Origin: Opitutales bacterium
GTDB taxonomy: Bacteria > Verrucomicrobiota > Verrucomicrobiia > Opitutales > Seribacteraceae
Direction: 5' to 3'
NCBI GenBank assembly: GCA_029251885.1
Contig: JAQXCL010000162.1
Span: 1-44,388 of the forward strand
Length of the DNA: 44,388 bases
Part shown: in pieces, positions 1 through 7,844 of the stretch
How positions within the stretch are numbered: position 1 is the first letter of the stretch
Layout of the letters: each line of letters begins with the position of its first letter
Position numbers and translations under genes: made by a program
The notes under the pieces: generated by a model
Databases searched by the model: none
The model's input: the letters and a program-made list of their open reading frames with translations, nothing else
Told to the model about the DNA's origin: nothing

Positions 1-67
1 GGATACGCCTAGCAATTACCTGGGTATATTGTGAACCGAAATCGAGAACCAAAATGGTTTGAGGCAT
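1..67 (-). CDS. guaA: GMP synthase (glutamine-hydrolysing), N-terminal fragment, cut by window edge
   Basis: Reading down from the ATG at 67, the 22 visible codons give MPQTILVLDFGSQYTQVIAR and two more residues. This is the opening beta strand and loop of the class I glutamine amidotransferase domain of GMP synthase, whose hallmark is the LDFGSQYTQ-ARR start. The enzyme converts XMP to GMP with glutamine and ATP in purine synthesis. The rest lies beyond base 1. It follows rplQ on the same strand after a 161-base gap, so it may be read from its own promoter or by read-through. No Shine-Dalgarno sequence is seen before the ATG. Too short for further checks, but the motif is very characteristic. 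Confidence 0.85.
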   Translation of the reverse strand, partial: MPQTILVLDFGSQYTQVIARRI

Positions 68-139
68 GTTTAAAAGGGGGTTAAATAACAAAAGGGATGA
101 TTGATAAGATTAATCCCAAGAACCTGCAATCCCTATTCT

Positions 140-173
140 AAACTGATCAATGTCTCAAACTGATAATTGATCA
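140..173. repeat. Inverted and direct repeat in the rplQ-guaA gap
   Basis: Arms TGATCAAT (144-151) and ATTGATCA (166-173) are perfect 8-base inverted repeats separated by 14 bases. AAACTGAT also occurs twice in direct orientation (140-147 and 157-164). No T-run follows on the minus strand, so a classical terminator is unlikely. It could be an operator or a leader hairpin for guaA. A second, weaker hairpin with a 5-base stem (GGGAT/ATCCC, about 95-118) followed by a T-rich tract on the minus strand lies closer to guaA and might serve as a poor terminator after rplQ. No gene is seen in 68-228. Confidence 0.4.
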
Positions 174-228
174 AAAGTTACACTGATGCCACTGTATTGA
201 AAAAATGGTGACCTAATAAATTAAAATT

Positions 229-915
229 CTATTTTTCCGCAGATGAATCATCTGCAGTATCATCTTTGCTTTCTTTCCCTGAACTATCTTTTGCTGAGGT
301 AGAAGCTTCTTCTGACTTATTACCTGCTTTTTTAGTTGGAGACTTGGCTTTCTTTTTAGACTTACCTGCTTCTTCAATATTTGAGGCGGTTTCGGAAGTT
401 TCAACAGGAGTGTTCTCTGTTGTGTCGTCTACTGTTTTAGCTTCTTTTTCAGAAGTATCTTTTTCAATAATACTTTCTTGAGGCTCTTTCGTTTTTGAAG
501 GTGCTTTCTTTTTCTTAGACTTTTTCTTTGGTGCTTCCTCAACAAACTCAATAAGTGCCATATCCGCAGCATCACCAAGACGAGGTAAGGCTAATTTATA
601 GATACGAGTGTAACCTCCTTTACGAGCAACGAATTGGTTAACCAACTCGTCAAACAACTTAGCTACAGCTTTTTTATTACGCAGACGTGCAATCGCAAGC
701 CTACGGAAGTGCATTTTTCGGGCAGAATCTTCAGAACCGTGAGCCTTCTTGGCCAAGGTAATTAGTTTTTCGACTGCAGGACGTAATGCCCTAGCTTTAG
801 CTAAAGTGGTTTTGATGCGTCCATGCTCAATGAGCGAGCAAGATAAATTGGCCACCAATGAAACTCGGTGGGCTGATTTGACGCCCAACTGATGATTGTG
901 CTTGCGATGTCTCAT
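229..915 (-). CDS. rplQ: 50S ribosomal protein L17 with a long charged C-terminal tail
   Basis: Large-subunit protein near the exit of the peptide tunnel. Residues 1-127 are a full L17: MRHRKHNHQLGVKSAHR at the start, the HGRIKTTLAKA segment, and the conserved KGGYTRIYKL near 99-108. The family normally stops near 120-130 residues, but this protein has 228. The extra hundred residues begin with a lysine patch (129-138) and continue as alternating Glu/Asp/Ser/Thr-rich and Lys-rich stretches with no predicted fold, including a second lysine cluster near 185-200. The tail is in frame and keeps the same strand and base composition, so it is not a frameshift artefact. It is the last ribosomal gene of the block, 25 bases after rpoA. 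No Shine-Dalgarno sequence precedes the ATG. Confidence 0.97.
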   Translation of the reverse strand: MRHRKHNHQLGVKSAHRVSLVANLSCSLIEHGRIKTTLAKARALRPAVEKLITLAKKAHGSEDSARKMHFRRLAIARLRNKKAVAKLFDELVNQFVARKGGYTRIYKLALPRLGDAADMALIEFVEEAPKKKSKKKKAPSKTKEPQESIIEKDTSEKEAKTVDDTTENTPVETSETASNIEEAGKSKKKAKSPTKKAGNKSEEASTSAKDSSGKESKDDTADDSSAEK

Positions 916-940
916 GGGGAATAACTACGGGAGAAGTTGA

Positions 941-1939
941 TTAATTGGTTGCAGGTTCTAAAAGACGATTCTCAAACTTCATGCCAAGAGATAGTCCGAG
1001 TTGTTCAAGTTTGGCTTTGATCTCGTTAAGAGACTTTTTACCAAAGTTTCGATATTTTAACATTTCAGGCTCAGATTTTGTTGCTAGTTCACCAACGGTT
1101 ACAATGTTAGCATTGTTAAGGCAATTGGCAGCACGAACAGATAGCTCAATCTCATTAACACTCATACCAAGCAAGTTCTTCAACCTATTTTGTTCCTCGC
1201 TCACTTGTTTCGTATTACTCTCAAATTCAATTTGCTCTTCGCTTATTTGGTCAAATACATCCAAGTGATGACGAAGTATGGCAGCAGATTGCTTAAGTGC
1301 ATCGTCTGGAGAAATTCTACCATCAGTATGAATCTCAAGGATTAACTTATCATAATCAGTCATTTGACCGACCCGAGTGTTTTGCACATCGTATTTTACT
1401 AGTTTAACAGGACTGTAAAGCGCATCCACATTGATCACACCAATTGGTTGGTTATCCTCTTTACTATCTTCACCTAAGCAAAAACCGCGACCAACAGTTA
1501 CATTCAACTCAGCAAATACTTTTTGTTTGCGGTCGGTGGTCAGAATTATTTGTTCTGGGTTTATAATCTCAATGCCTTCGATTGGAGCAATATCGCCAGC
1601 TGTAACTACGCCTTCTTTTTCAACATCTAGTGTGATGACTACAGATTCTGCCTTGTGACTTATGATAAGTACTTTTTTAAGATTGAGCACGATGTCAGTT
1701 ACATCTTCAACGACACCATCAACACTTTGGAACTCATGTTGAACTCCATCCATCTTTATTGAAGAGATGGCGGCACCTTCTATTGAACTAAGAAGAACGC
1801 GACGGAAGGCATTACCTACGGTATGTCCGTAGCCAGTTTCGAAAGGATCAGCAATAAACTTTGCAAACTTATCTGTCGCAGTTTCTTCCTCTTTGATTAA
1901 ACGGTTTGGTAGTTCGAATTTTCCAAGTCTTGTAGCCAT
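941..1939 (-). CDS. rpoA: RNA polymerase alpha subunit
   Basis: Alpha subunit (332 residues, usual length) that dimerises to nucleate assembly of core RNA polymerase. The N-terminal domain carries the conserved dimer and assembly segment GNAFRRVLLSSIEG near residues 42-55. After a linker the C-terminal domain is intact from about 255: LLGMSVNEIELSVRAANCL contains the arginine that contacts UP-element DNA and activators, followed by a helix-hairpin-helix ending near residue 320. It sits between rpsD and rplQ, the classic alpha-operon order. The upstream bases (ATTACC before ATG) carry no Shine-Dalgarno sequence. Confidence 0.98.
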   Translation of the reverse strand: MATRLGKFELPNRLIKEEETATDKFAKFIADPFETGYGHTVGNAFRRVLLSSIEGAAISSIKMDGVQHEFQSVDGVVEDVTDIVLNLKKVLIISHKAESVVITLDVEKEGVVTAGDIAPIEGIEIINPEQIILTTDRKQKVFAELNVTVGRGFCLGEDSKEDNQPIGVINVDALYSPVKLVKYDVQNTRVGQMTDYDKLILEIHTDGRISPDDALKQSAAILRHHLDVFDQISEEQIEFESNTKQVSEEQNRLKNLLGMSVNEIELSVRAANCLNNANIVTVGELATKSEPEMLKYRNFGKKSLNEIKAKLEQLGLSLGMKFENRLLEPATN

Positions 1940-1971
1940 GGTAATAGTCGGTTTTGGGTATTGTTAAAAAA

Positions 1972-2580
1972 TTAGCGACTGTAGAACTCAACGACGAGTT
2001 GTACATTAATACTTTGTTCAAGTTCATCAGGCTGAGGCAGCCTAGACACCGTGCAATGCAAGGAGTCAGATTTGACCTCTAGCCATGGTGGGGTGTTATT
2101 ATATTGTGAACCATCCAAGTTACGGGTTGCTACTTGGCGAGAGGAAGTTTTTTCCCGGACGGTCAAAACATCACCAACAGAAACGACATAACTTGCAATA
2201 TCTACTTTTCTACCATTCACTAGTAAGTGACCGTGGTTTACAAATTGACGAGCTGCTTGGCGAGTCTTGGCAAAACCAGATCGGTATACCACATTATCGA
2301 GTCGCGTTTCCAAATAAGTAAGAAAGTTTTCACTGGTTATACCAGGCCTTCTTTTTGCTTTTTGAAAAAGATTACGGAATTGCTTTTCAGTAAGGCCGTA
2401 CATCATGCGCAACTTTTGCTTTTCCAAAAGTCTGGCACTGTAATCGCTAGCTTTTCTGCGGAAACTAGCTCCGTGTTGTCCAGGAGGGTAAGTACGGCGC
2501 TCAAAAGATTTATTCGCAGGAAAGATCGCCATTCCAAAACGGCGATTTATGCGTGTGGTAGGTCCTGTATATCGTGACAT
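1972..2580 (-). CDS. rpsD: 30S ribosomal protein S4, zinc-free form
   Basis: Primary 16S-binding protein that starts assembly of the small-subunit body; in E. coli it also represses the alpha operon. Length 202 is normal. The S4 RNA-binding domain is clear from about residue 92 (ETRLDNVVYRSGFAKTRQAA ... NGRKVDIASYVV). The N-terminal knuckle lacks the four cysteines of the zinc (C+) form: after MSRYTGPTTRINRR there is no CxxC pair. It is therefore the C- type. Located between rpsK and rpoA. The pyrimidine-rich leader before the ATG has no Shine-Dalgarno match. Confidence 0.97.
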   Translation of the reverse strand: MSRYTGPTTRINRRFGMAIFPANKSFERRTYPPGQHGASFRRKASDYSARLLEKQKLRMMYGLTEKQFRNLFQKAKRRPGITSENFLTYLETRLDNVVYRSGFAKTRQAARQFVNHGHLLVNGRKVDIASYVVSVGDVLTVREKTSSRQVATRNLDGSQYNNTPPWLEVKSDSLHCTVSRLPQPDELEQSINVQLVVEFYSR

Positions 2581-2607
2581 TTTTAAATAAGGTAGATAGG
2601 GGGAAAA

Positions 2608-3162
2608 TTAAACCCGACGCCTTTTGGGTGGCCGACAGCCGTTATGGGGAACAGGAGTTACATCAATAATAGCGGAAACATTAAAACCTAAACTTTGCAA
2701 AGCTCTTATTGCAGAATCTCGACCCATACCTGGACCTTTAACCTTTACTAAAACTTCTTTCATTCCATGAGACATTGCAACTTTTCCAGCATCCTGAGTT
2801 ACAATTTGAGCTGCGTATGCGGTAGATTTTCTTGAGCCTCTAAAATTGCATTTTCCAGAGCTTGACCAAGAAATTACATTACCCTTTATGTCAGTAAAAG
2901 AAACCTTGGTATTATTAAATGTAGCAACAACATAACATATTCCAGAAGTTATGTTCTTACTACCTTTAGCCTTTCGTATCTTTACCTGTTCTATATTGGC
3001 ACCAAGCAAATCTGCAGCAGATTCCTCCTTTTTTTCAGGTTTTGCTTCTTTAGTTTGGTCTGAAGGGGAACTGGTACTATCAGTAGCTGTTTTGGCTGAC
3101 TTTTCGGCAGTTACAGGAATGTCCTGTTCCTCTTTAATTACTTTTTTTTCGTCTTCGGTCAT
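2608..3162 (-). CDS. rpsK: 30S ribosomal protein S11 with acidic N-terminal extension
   Basis: Small-subunit platform protein near the mRNA exit and the anti-Shine-Dalgarno end of 16S rRNA. The S11 core runs from about residue 62 to 184: [20 protein letters not shown], the [20 protein letters not shown] segment, [14 protein letters not shown] and the basic end [11 protein letters not shown]. Typical S11 has about 129 residues; this one has 184 because of about 55 extra residues rich in Glu, Lys, Ser and Thr, with no cysteine or hydrophobic segment. There is no good internal start near the core, so the extension is likely translated. It follows rpsM by 21 bases. Confidence 0.97.
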   Translation of the reverse strand: MTEDEKKVIKEEQDIPVTAEKSAKTATDSTSSPSDQTKEAKPEKKEESAADLLGANIEQVKIRKAKGSKNITSGICYVVATFNNTKVSFTDIKGNVISWSSSGKCNFRGSRKSTAYAAQIVTQDAGKVAMSHGMKEVLVKVKGPGMGRDSAIRALQSLGFNVSAIIDVTPVPHNGCRPPKRRRV

Positions 3163-3183
3163 GGAAATTGGGGTTGAAAAGGT

Positions 3184-3558
3184 TTAGCTCTTACGGACTA
3201 CGCCAACAGTTTTGCGGCCACCTTTGCGAGTTCTTGCATTGGTTATTGTACGCTGTCCACGAACAGGTAAACCTCTTTGGTGCCTGAGTCCGCGGTAGCT
3301 ACGAATGCTTTGTAAACGCTTGAGATTATTGGTGATTTGGCGACGAAGGTCACCTTCAACCATAACTTTATTATCAATTATATAATTGCTTATAAGACTA
3401 AGGTCTTGTTCCGATAACTCTTGAGTTCGTTTATCAGGATCGATTCCTGTTTCCTCAAGAATTTTAAGTGCTCTGGTTGGTCCAATTCCGTAAACATACC
3501 GCAATGAGTATGCAATTTTTTTACGGTTTGGAATATCTACTCCTAATAATCTGGCCAT
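3184..3558 (-). CDS. rpsM: 30S ribosomal protein S13
   Basis: Small-subunit head protein that contacts the P-site tRNA and forms bridges to L5 of the large subunit. The 124 residues contain the expected signatures: MARLLGVDIPNRKKI at the start, YGIGPTRALKIL, RSYRGLRHQRGLPVRGQRT and a basic tail ending in RKGGRKTVGVVRKS. It directly follows secY (29-base gap); the usual intervening infA and rpmJ, and the adk/map genes, are missing. Upstream sequence is A/T-only and carries no Shine-Dalgarno match. Confidence 0.98.
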   Translation of the reverse strand: MARLLGVDIPNRKKIAYSLRYVYGIGPTRALKILEETGIDPDKRTQELSEQDLSLISNYIIDNKVMVEGDLRRQITNNLKRLQSIRSYRGLRHQRGLPVRGQRTITNARTRKGGRKTVGVVRKS

Positions 3559-3587
3559 AATTTTATATTTTTTAAAGATTACAAATT

Positions 3588-5144
3588 TTAGACTCCCTTA
3601 AAAAAGTAAGCGAGCAACCCAAATGCAAACAGTGCAATCGAAATGATAATGAGAGGTCTCCATTGAGCTTCAAAGTCTTTTAATTCAAGAGATTCAATAC
3701 CTCTGTTCGAAGTGGCCGAACGGCCACGTATTCTTCCTTTACGAAGGAATCCATCATAATGTCTCTGTAGCAAAAATGTCTCTATTTGACGCATAGTATC
3801 AAGCACTACACCAACAATAATTAACATTCCAGTACCTCCAAAAAAAGTGGCTACATTGTAAGAAACATTGGCTGTCTTAAATATAAAGTCAGGAAAAACG
3901 GCAATAATAGTTAGGAAAATTGCACCAGCCAAAGTAAGCCGAGTCATCACAAAATCCAAGAACTTTGCAGTATGCTCACCTGGCCTTACGCCAGGAACAT
4001 AACCACCGTTCTTCTTTAAATCATCAGCAATCTGTACGGGTTTGAACATTATTGATACCCAAAAGTAACTGAACACAAGTATCAGACCACCATAAACTAA
4101 GTAATAAAACCAACCACGGCCAGCAAACGCATTTGCTAAATCAATTGCCCAATTTGTTTCATTAGGTGAATCAGCGATTGCTGCACCTAATGTTCTTAGA
4201 AGTTGTGCTGGAAACATAAGAATAGCACTAGCAAAGATTACAGGCATCACACCTGCGTAATTAACTTTTAAAGGCAGAAAAGAACTTTGCCCGCCAAAGA
4301 CCTTTCTTCCAACCATTCGTTTAGCGTATTGTACTGGTATTTTCCGTTGCGCCTGTGTAACCGCAATAATTCCACCTACAACCAAAAGAAACAATCCAAT
4401 CATAAGTGCCGCTTTTACAATAACCATATTGTCTTCTGCGGGTGCAAGAAAAACTAATGAATATGCGTCTGCTAAAGCTTTGGGAAGATCAGCAAGAATA
4501 CCAACGGTTATCAGTAAAGATATTCCATTTCCGATACCTCTTTGTGTAATTTGTTCGCCTAACCACATAAGGATGAGAGAACCAGTTGTAAGAAAGATGA
4601 TGGTATTGATCAGAAAGAGGCTTTGAGAAGAAGCGACCACAATATGACCAAGGGGTTGGCCGTCTAAACCAATTTCAGAAGGATTAAAGCCTGTTATCAA
4701 ACTCCCGGGACTATCTCGTAAAGCAACAGCTAAAAGACCACCTTGAACAAGGCAGATTAAAATTGTGAGATATCTTGTATATTGGGAAATCTTTTGTCTG
4801 CCTGGCTCACCCTCCTGTTGCAACCTAGCAAGGTGTGGGAATACCGCTCCCATAAGTTGCATAATAATCGAGGCACTTATGTAGGGCATGATACCTAAGG
4901 CAAAAAGGGCACCATTGAGAAGCGCTCCACCAGTAAACATATTGTAAAAACCTAATATATCGTTTCCACCGGTGTCACTACGAGTTTGCTCCCTAAGTTC
5001 AAAAAACTCCTTTATCGGAGAGGGATCAACTCCAGGTAAAGGTATATTTGCTCCAACTCTCGCAATGAACAACAAAGCTAAAGTGAAGAAAATCTTCTGC
5101 CTAAGCTCAGGTATTTTTAAAGAATTGGTGAAAGCAGAGAGCAT
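3588..5144 (-). CDS. secY: Protein translocase subunit SecY
   Basis: Channel-forming subunit of the Sec translocon in the inner membrane. Ten membrane segments are recognisable, beginning with the cytoplasmic helix KIPELRQKIFFTLALLF and the plug-region sequence GVDPSPIKEFFELRE; the conserved IGNGISLLI segment and the cytoplasmic loop QRKIPVQYAKR are present, and the C-terminal loop GEHTAKFLDFV and MRQIETFLLQRHYDGFL are intact. At 518 residues it is longer than the 440-residue E. coli protein, with insertions around the second and third membrane segments and a longer C terminus. Seven bases after rplO, so probably translationally linked. Confidence 0.97.
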   Translation of the reverse strand: MLSAFTNSLKIPELRQKIFFTLALLFIARVGANIPLPGVDPSPIKEFFELREQTRSDTGGNDILGFYNMFTGGALLNGALFALGIMPYISASIIMQLMGAVFPHLARLQQEGEPGRQKISQYTRYLTILICLVQGGLLAVALRDSPGSLITGFNPSEIGLDGQPLGHIVVASSQSLFLINTIIFLTTGSLILMWLGEQITQRGIGNGISLLITVGILADLPKALADAYSLVFLAPAEDNMVIVKAALMIGLFLLVVGGIIAVTQAQRKIPVQYAKRMVGRKVFGGQSSFLPLKVNYAGVMPVIFASAILMFPAQLLRTLGAAIADSPNETNWAIDLANAFAGRGWFYYLVYGGLILVFSYFWVSIMFKPVQIADDLKKNGGYVPGVRPGEHTAKFLDFVMTRLTLAGAIFLTIIAVFPDFIFKTANVSYNVATFFGGTGMLIIVGVVLDTMRQIETFLLQRHYDGFLRKGRIRGRSATSNRGIESLELKDFEAQWRPLIIISIALFAFGLLAYFFKGV

Positions 5145-5151
5145 CTTGAAA

Positions 5152-5586
5152 TTAGGCTAAGGTCACACTACCGCCAGCAGCTTCAATTTTCTTGGTAGCT
5201 GAACCAGAGGCAAAATTCACTTCTACTTGTAAAGCTTTTGAAATGTCTCCAGTTCCGAGAATTTTAACAAACTTAGCATTCGAACGAACTAGACCTGCGG
5301 CTTTAAGAGTTTCAATATTAACCTTGTCCGAGTTTAAATCAGAAAGTTTACTAAGGTTTACAACAGCTATATCGGTTTGAAAACGAGCTCGATTGAATCC
5401 TCTCTGAGGAAGTTTCCTATACAAAGGCATTTGCCCTCCCTCAAATCCTGCTCGAAGAGAATAGCCAGAGCGAGCTCCAGCACCTTTATGACCACGGCAA
5501 CAAGTTTTCCCGTGTCCATTACCTTCACCCCTGCCCAATCTTCTTTTGTTGCGATTTGCACCAGATGGTAAGTTATGTTCTTTCAT
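5152..5586 (-). CDS. rplO: 50S ribosomal protein L15
   Basis: Late-assembling large-subunit protein. It has the glycine- and arginine-rich N terminus typical of the family (NKRRLGRGEGNGHGKTCCRG, then SGYSLRAGFEGGQMPLYRKLPQRGF) followed by the compact C-terminal domain to residue 144. Length is normal. It follows rpsE by 20 bases; the L30 gene rpmD, which usually sits between rpsE and rplO, is not present here in any frame. No Shine-Dalgarno sequence before the ATG. Confidence 0.97.
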   Translation of the reverse strand: MKEHNLPSGANRNKRRLGRGEGNGHGKTCCRGHKGAGARSGYSLRAGFEGGQMPLYRKLPQRGFNRARFQTDIAVVNLSKLSDLNSDKVNIETLKAAGLVRSNAKFVKILGTGDISKALQVEVNFASGSATKKIEAAGGSVTLA

Positions 5587-5606
5587 AAAAATATAAACAG
5601 AAAAGA

Positions 5607-6179
5607 TTAGGAGCTGGCTGGCAGAACAGGAATTTCAACTTCACTTGTAAATGAAGGTCCTTTAACTGTCTCGCCTCTGATTAAAGAAATTTGTTCAGCA
5701 GTCCGTAAGTCTCGTAAGCCCTTCATGGTAGCCGCAACAACAGATAATGGATTGTTTGAACCGAGTGATTTTGATAAAATGTTCTTAACGCCAGCAGCTT
5801 CAAGGACAGCACGAACTCCACCACCTGCAATGATACCGGTTCCTTTTCTAGCAGGCTTTAGGAGAACTTTACCGCCATCGAAATTAGATAGTATGGAATG
5901 AGGTATCGTTTCACCTGTAAGTGAAACTGACTGCATTGACTTTTTTGCTTGCTCAGTACCTTTGCGAATAGCATCTGGAACCATCTGAGCTTTTCCATAA
6001 CCGTAACCGACATTACCCTTTTGGTCGCCGACTACAACCAGTGCAGCAAAGCTAAACCTGCGGCCACCCTTTACGACTTTTGCACAACGATTTACGTGCA
6101 CTACTTTTTCAAAAAGTTCATCCTCCTCCGAAACAACTTTATCCGGGGACTTACGAGATTTATTTCTTTTATCAGCCAT
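5607..6179 (-). CDS. rpsE: 30S ribosomal protein S5
   Basis: Small-subunit protein at the mRNA entry side, involved in decoding fidelity. The double-stranded RNA-binding-like N domain is clear ([20 protein letters not shown], then [20 protein letters not shown]) and the C domain contains [20 protein letters not shown] and [15 protein letters not shown]. The 190 residues include about 20 extra charged residues at the N terminus relative to E. coli S5. A GGAG lies 11 bases before the ATG, too far for a strong ribosome site. Five bases separate it from rplR. Confidence 0.97.
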   Translation of the reverse strand: MADKRNKSRKSPDKVVSEEDELFEKVVHVNRCAKVVKGGRRFSFAALVVVGDQKGNVGYGYGKAQMVPDAIRKGTEQAKKSMQSVSLTGETIPHSILSNFDGGKVLLKPARKGTGIIAGGGVRAVLEAAGVKNILSKSLGSNNPLSVVAATMKGLRDLRTAEQISLIRGETVKGPSFTSEVEIPVLPASS

Positions 6180-6184
6180 TACAA

Positions 6185-6541
6185 TTAAAACTCCAATCCT
6201 GCTTTACGAACCGTATCAGCAAAAACTTTAACACAACCATGATATTTTCTTCCCGAGCGGTCAAAAACAAGAGTTTTATAACCAGCATCCTTAAGGCGTT
6301 TACCAATGACAGCACCCACCTTTTCGGATCCAGATAAATTGGGTAAACAACTTTTCAACTCTTTTTCATTAGTTGATACAGCGAGCAAAGTATTCGAGGA
6401 TTCATCATCAATACATTGAGCATGAATATTTTTATTGGTAAATCGGACGGATAAACGTGGACGATTTTGAGTACCAACAATTTTCTTGCGAATGCGCCAC
6501 TTTCTTTTCTGTAAAAGTTCTCTTTTTTTTCCTAAATTCAT
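6185..6541 (-). CDS. rplR: 50S ribosomal protein L18
   Basis: Binds 5S rRNA and takes part in the central protuberance. The 118-residue protein starts [20 protein letters not shown] and contains [20 protein letters not shown] and the conserved end [20 protein letters not shown]. Length and order (rplF, rplR, rpsE) are standard for the spc cluster. The start context is TATATTATG without Shine-Dalgarno sequence, the same A/T pattern seen at several neighbours. Confidence 0.97.
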   Translation of the reverse strand: MNLGKKRELLQKRKWRIRKKIVGTQNRPRLSVRFTNKNIHAQCIDDESSNTLLAVSTNEKELKSCLPNLSGSEKVGAVIGKRLKDAGYKTLVFDRSGRKYHGCVKVFADTVRKAGLEF

Positions 6542-6551
6542 AATATACTAG

Positions 6552-7088
6552 TTAAGCTGATTTCTTACCTTCTTTACGACGGACATAGTCCCCAACAATA
6601 CGAACACCTTTTCCTTTATAAGGTTCGACAGGATAGTAGTTTTTAATTTCCGCAGCCAATTGACCTACCTTTTGTTTGTCAGAACCTTCTACATGAATCT
6701 TGACGTTATCAGCTACAGTGACACTAACACCTTCCGGGATTGAATGATTAATGGGGTGGGAGTAACCAAGTTCTAGGCCAACTTCAGTACCCTTAACTGC
6801 TGCTCGAAAACCAACACCTTCGATTAATAAATCCTTACTGTAAGGTGTGACTACTCCTGTGACCATATTGGCTATTAAAGAACGTATTGTTCCTTGGAGA
6901 GCGCGAGTTCCTCTATTTTGATCCTTAGGTATAACAATGATTTCCTGTTCGGAGATGTCCAAGCTTACTGAATCATTGAGGTCCTGCTCTAATTCCCCCT
7001 TTGGCCCTTTAACTTTAACAACTTTATTGTCCGTAGTAACACTAACTCCTGATGGAATTTGTATGGGTAAATTTCCTATTCTGCTCAT
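6552..7088 (-). CDS. rplF: 50S ribosomal protein L6
   Basis: Large-subunit protein beside the sarcin-ricin loop and factor-binding site. I start it at the ATG at 7088 (178 residues, MSRIGNLPIQIPSGV) instead of an in-frame TTG six codons upstream, because AGGAGA sits seven bases before this ATG and MSRIG is the family start. Two L6 folds are visible, with the signature PVEPYKGKGVRIVGDYVRRK near the C terminus. This is one of the few genes in the block with a real Shine-Dalgarno sequence. It starts 11 bases after the rpsH stop. Confidence 0.97.
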   Translation of the reverse strand: MSRIGNLPIQIPSGVSVTTDNKVVKVKGPKGELEQDLNDSVSLDISEQEIIVIPKDQNRGTRALQGTIRSLIANMVTGVVTPYSKDLLIEGVGFRAAVKGTEVGLELGYSHPINHSIPEGVSVTVADNVKIHVEGSDKQKVGQLAAEIKNYYPVEPYKGKGVRIVGDYVRRKEGKKSA

Positions 7089-7099
7089 ATTAAAATCTC

Positions 7100-7498
7100 C
7101 TACCAAACGCTACAAAGTAGCTCGCCGCCGAGTTTTTCATTCCGAGCAGTACGATTATCAATAATTCCTTGTGGTGTGCTGATAATAGAGATGCCAAGAC
7201 CGCCTAAAACGCTAGGAATGTCCCTGTACCCACAATACGATCTGCGACCTGGTGTACTGATTCGTTTAATGCCTTTTATTGCATGTGTACCTGAGACATA
7301 TTTTAACTGGATCTCGATCGACTTGAACCCTTTCTCATTTGCAGTTTCACTGCAATCAGCAACAAATCCTCGGTCCTTAAGAACCTTGGCCAATCCTGCT
7401 CGAAGATTAGAATGCGGGTAAGAACAACTAGATTTTCCTGCTAACCCAGCATTTCTAATTACTGTAATGAAATCTCCTATGGTATCGTGAACGGACAT
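7100..7498 (-). CDS. rpsH: 30S ribosomal protein S8
   Basis: Binds the central domain of 16S rRNA and, in E. coli, represses the spc operon. The 132 residues include MSVHDTIGDFITVIRNA at the start and the C-terminal signature RSYCGYRDIPSVLGGLGISIISTPQGI, ending GELLCSVW. Length is normal. Between rpsN and rplF in the usual order. The start context ATATATTATG has no Shine-Dalgarno match. The gap before rplE is occupied by rpsN as usual, leaving no room for an E. coli-like S8 operator at rplE. Confidence 0.97.
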   Translation of the reverse strand: MSVHDTIGDFITVIRNAGLAGKSSCSYPHSNLRAGLAKVLKDRGFVADCSETANEKGFKSIEIQLKYVSGTHAIKGIKRISTPGRRSYCGYRDIPSVLGGLGISIISTPQGIIDNRTARNEKLGGELLCSVW

Positions 7499-7520
7499 AA
7501 TATATAAAAATAATTAGGGG

Positions 7521-7826
7521 TTACCAAGAAGCTTTAATCACACCAGGAACTTTTCCTTGAAGTGCAAGTTCACGAAAGGAAATACGAGATAGTCCAAACT
7601 TGCGTAATACCGCTCTGGACCTGCCAGTAAGAGAACAACGGTTAACCAAACGCACGGGTGATGAGTTCTTTGGAAGTTTGGTTAACTTAGCCTGAGCAAT
7701 GTAAAAATCTTCTTCACTTGTATCAGGATTAGATAAAACCTTTTTCAAAGCCTCACGTTTTGCAGAATAACGAGCGACCATTTTAGCCCGCTTCACATTT
7801 CTTTGTATTGCTGATTTCTTAGCCAT
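7521..7826 (-). CDS. rpsN: 30S ribosomal protein S14, long zinc-free form
   Basis: Head-domain protein of the small subunit. The 101-residue length and the sequence ([20 protein letters not shown], then [20 protein letters not shown] and [14 protein letters not shown]) identify the long C- type. Only one cysteine is present, so the CxxC...CxxC zinc site of the short 61-residue form is missing. This matters because S4 in the same cluster is also zinc-free. The gene lies between rplE and rpsH; no Shine-Dalgarno sequence is seen. Confidence 0.97.
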   Translation of the reverse strand: MAKKSAIQRNVKRAKMVARYSAKREALKKVLSNPDTSEEDFYIAQAKLTKLPKNSSPVRLVNRCSLTGRSRAVLRKFGLSRISFRELALQGKVPGVIKASW

Positions 7827-7844
7827 AGTAGTAAAATTTGTAGT

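Noticed and set aside
68-228. Purine riboswitch before guaA
   Set aside because: I see none of the conserved loop sequences of the purine aptamer; only simple repeats are present.
7089-7106. Upstream TTG start for rplF
   Set aside because: It overlaps the rpsH end region and would add six non-family residues; a Shine-Dalgarno sequence supports the ATG at 7088.
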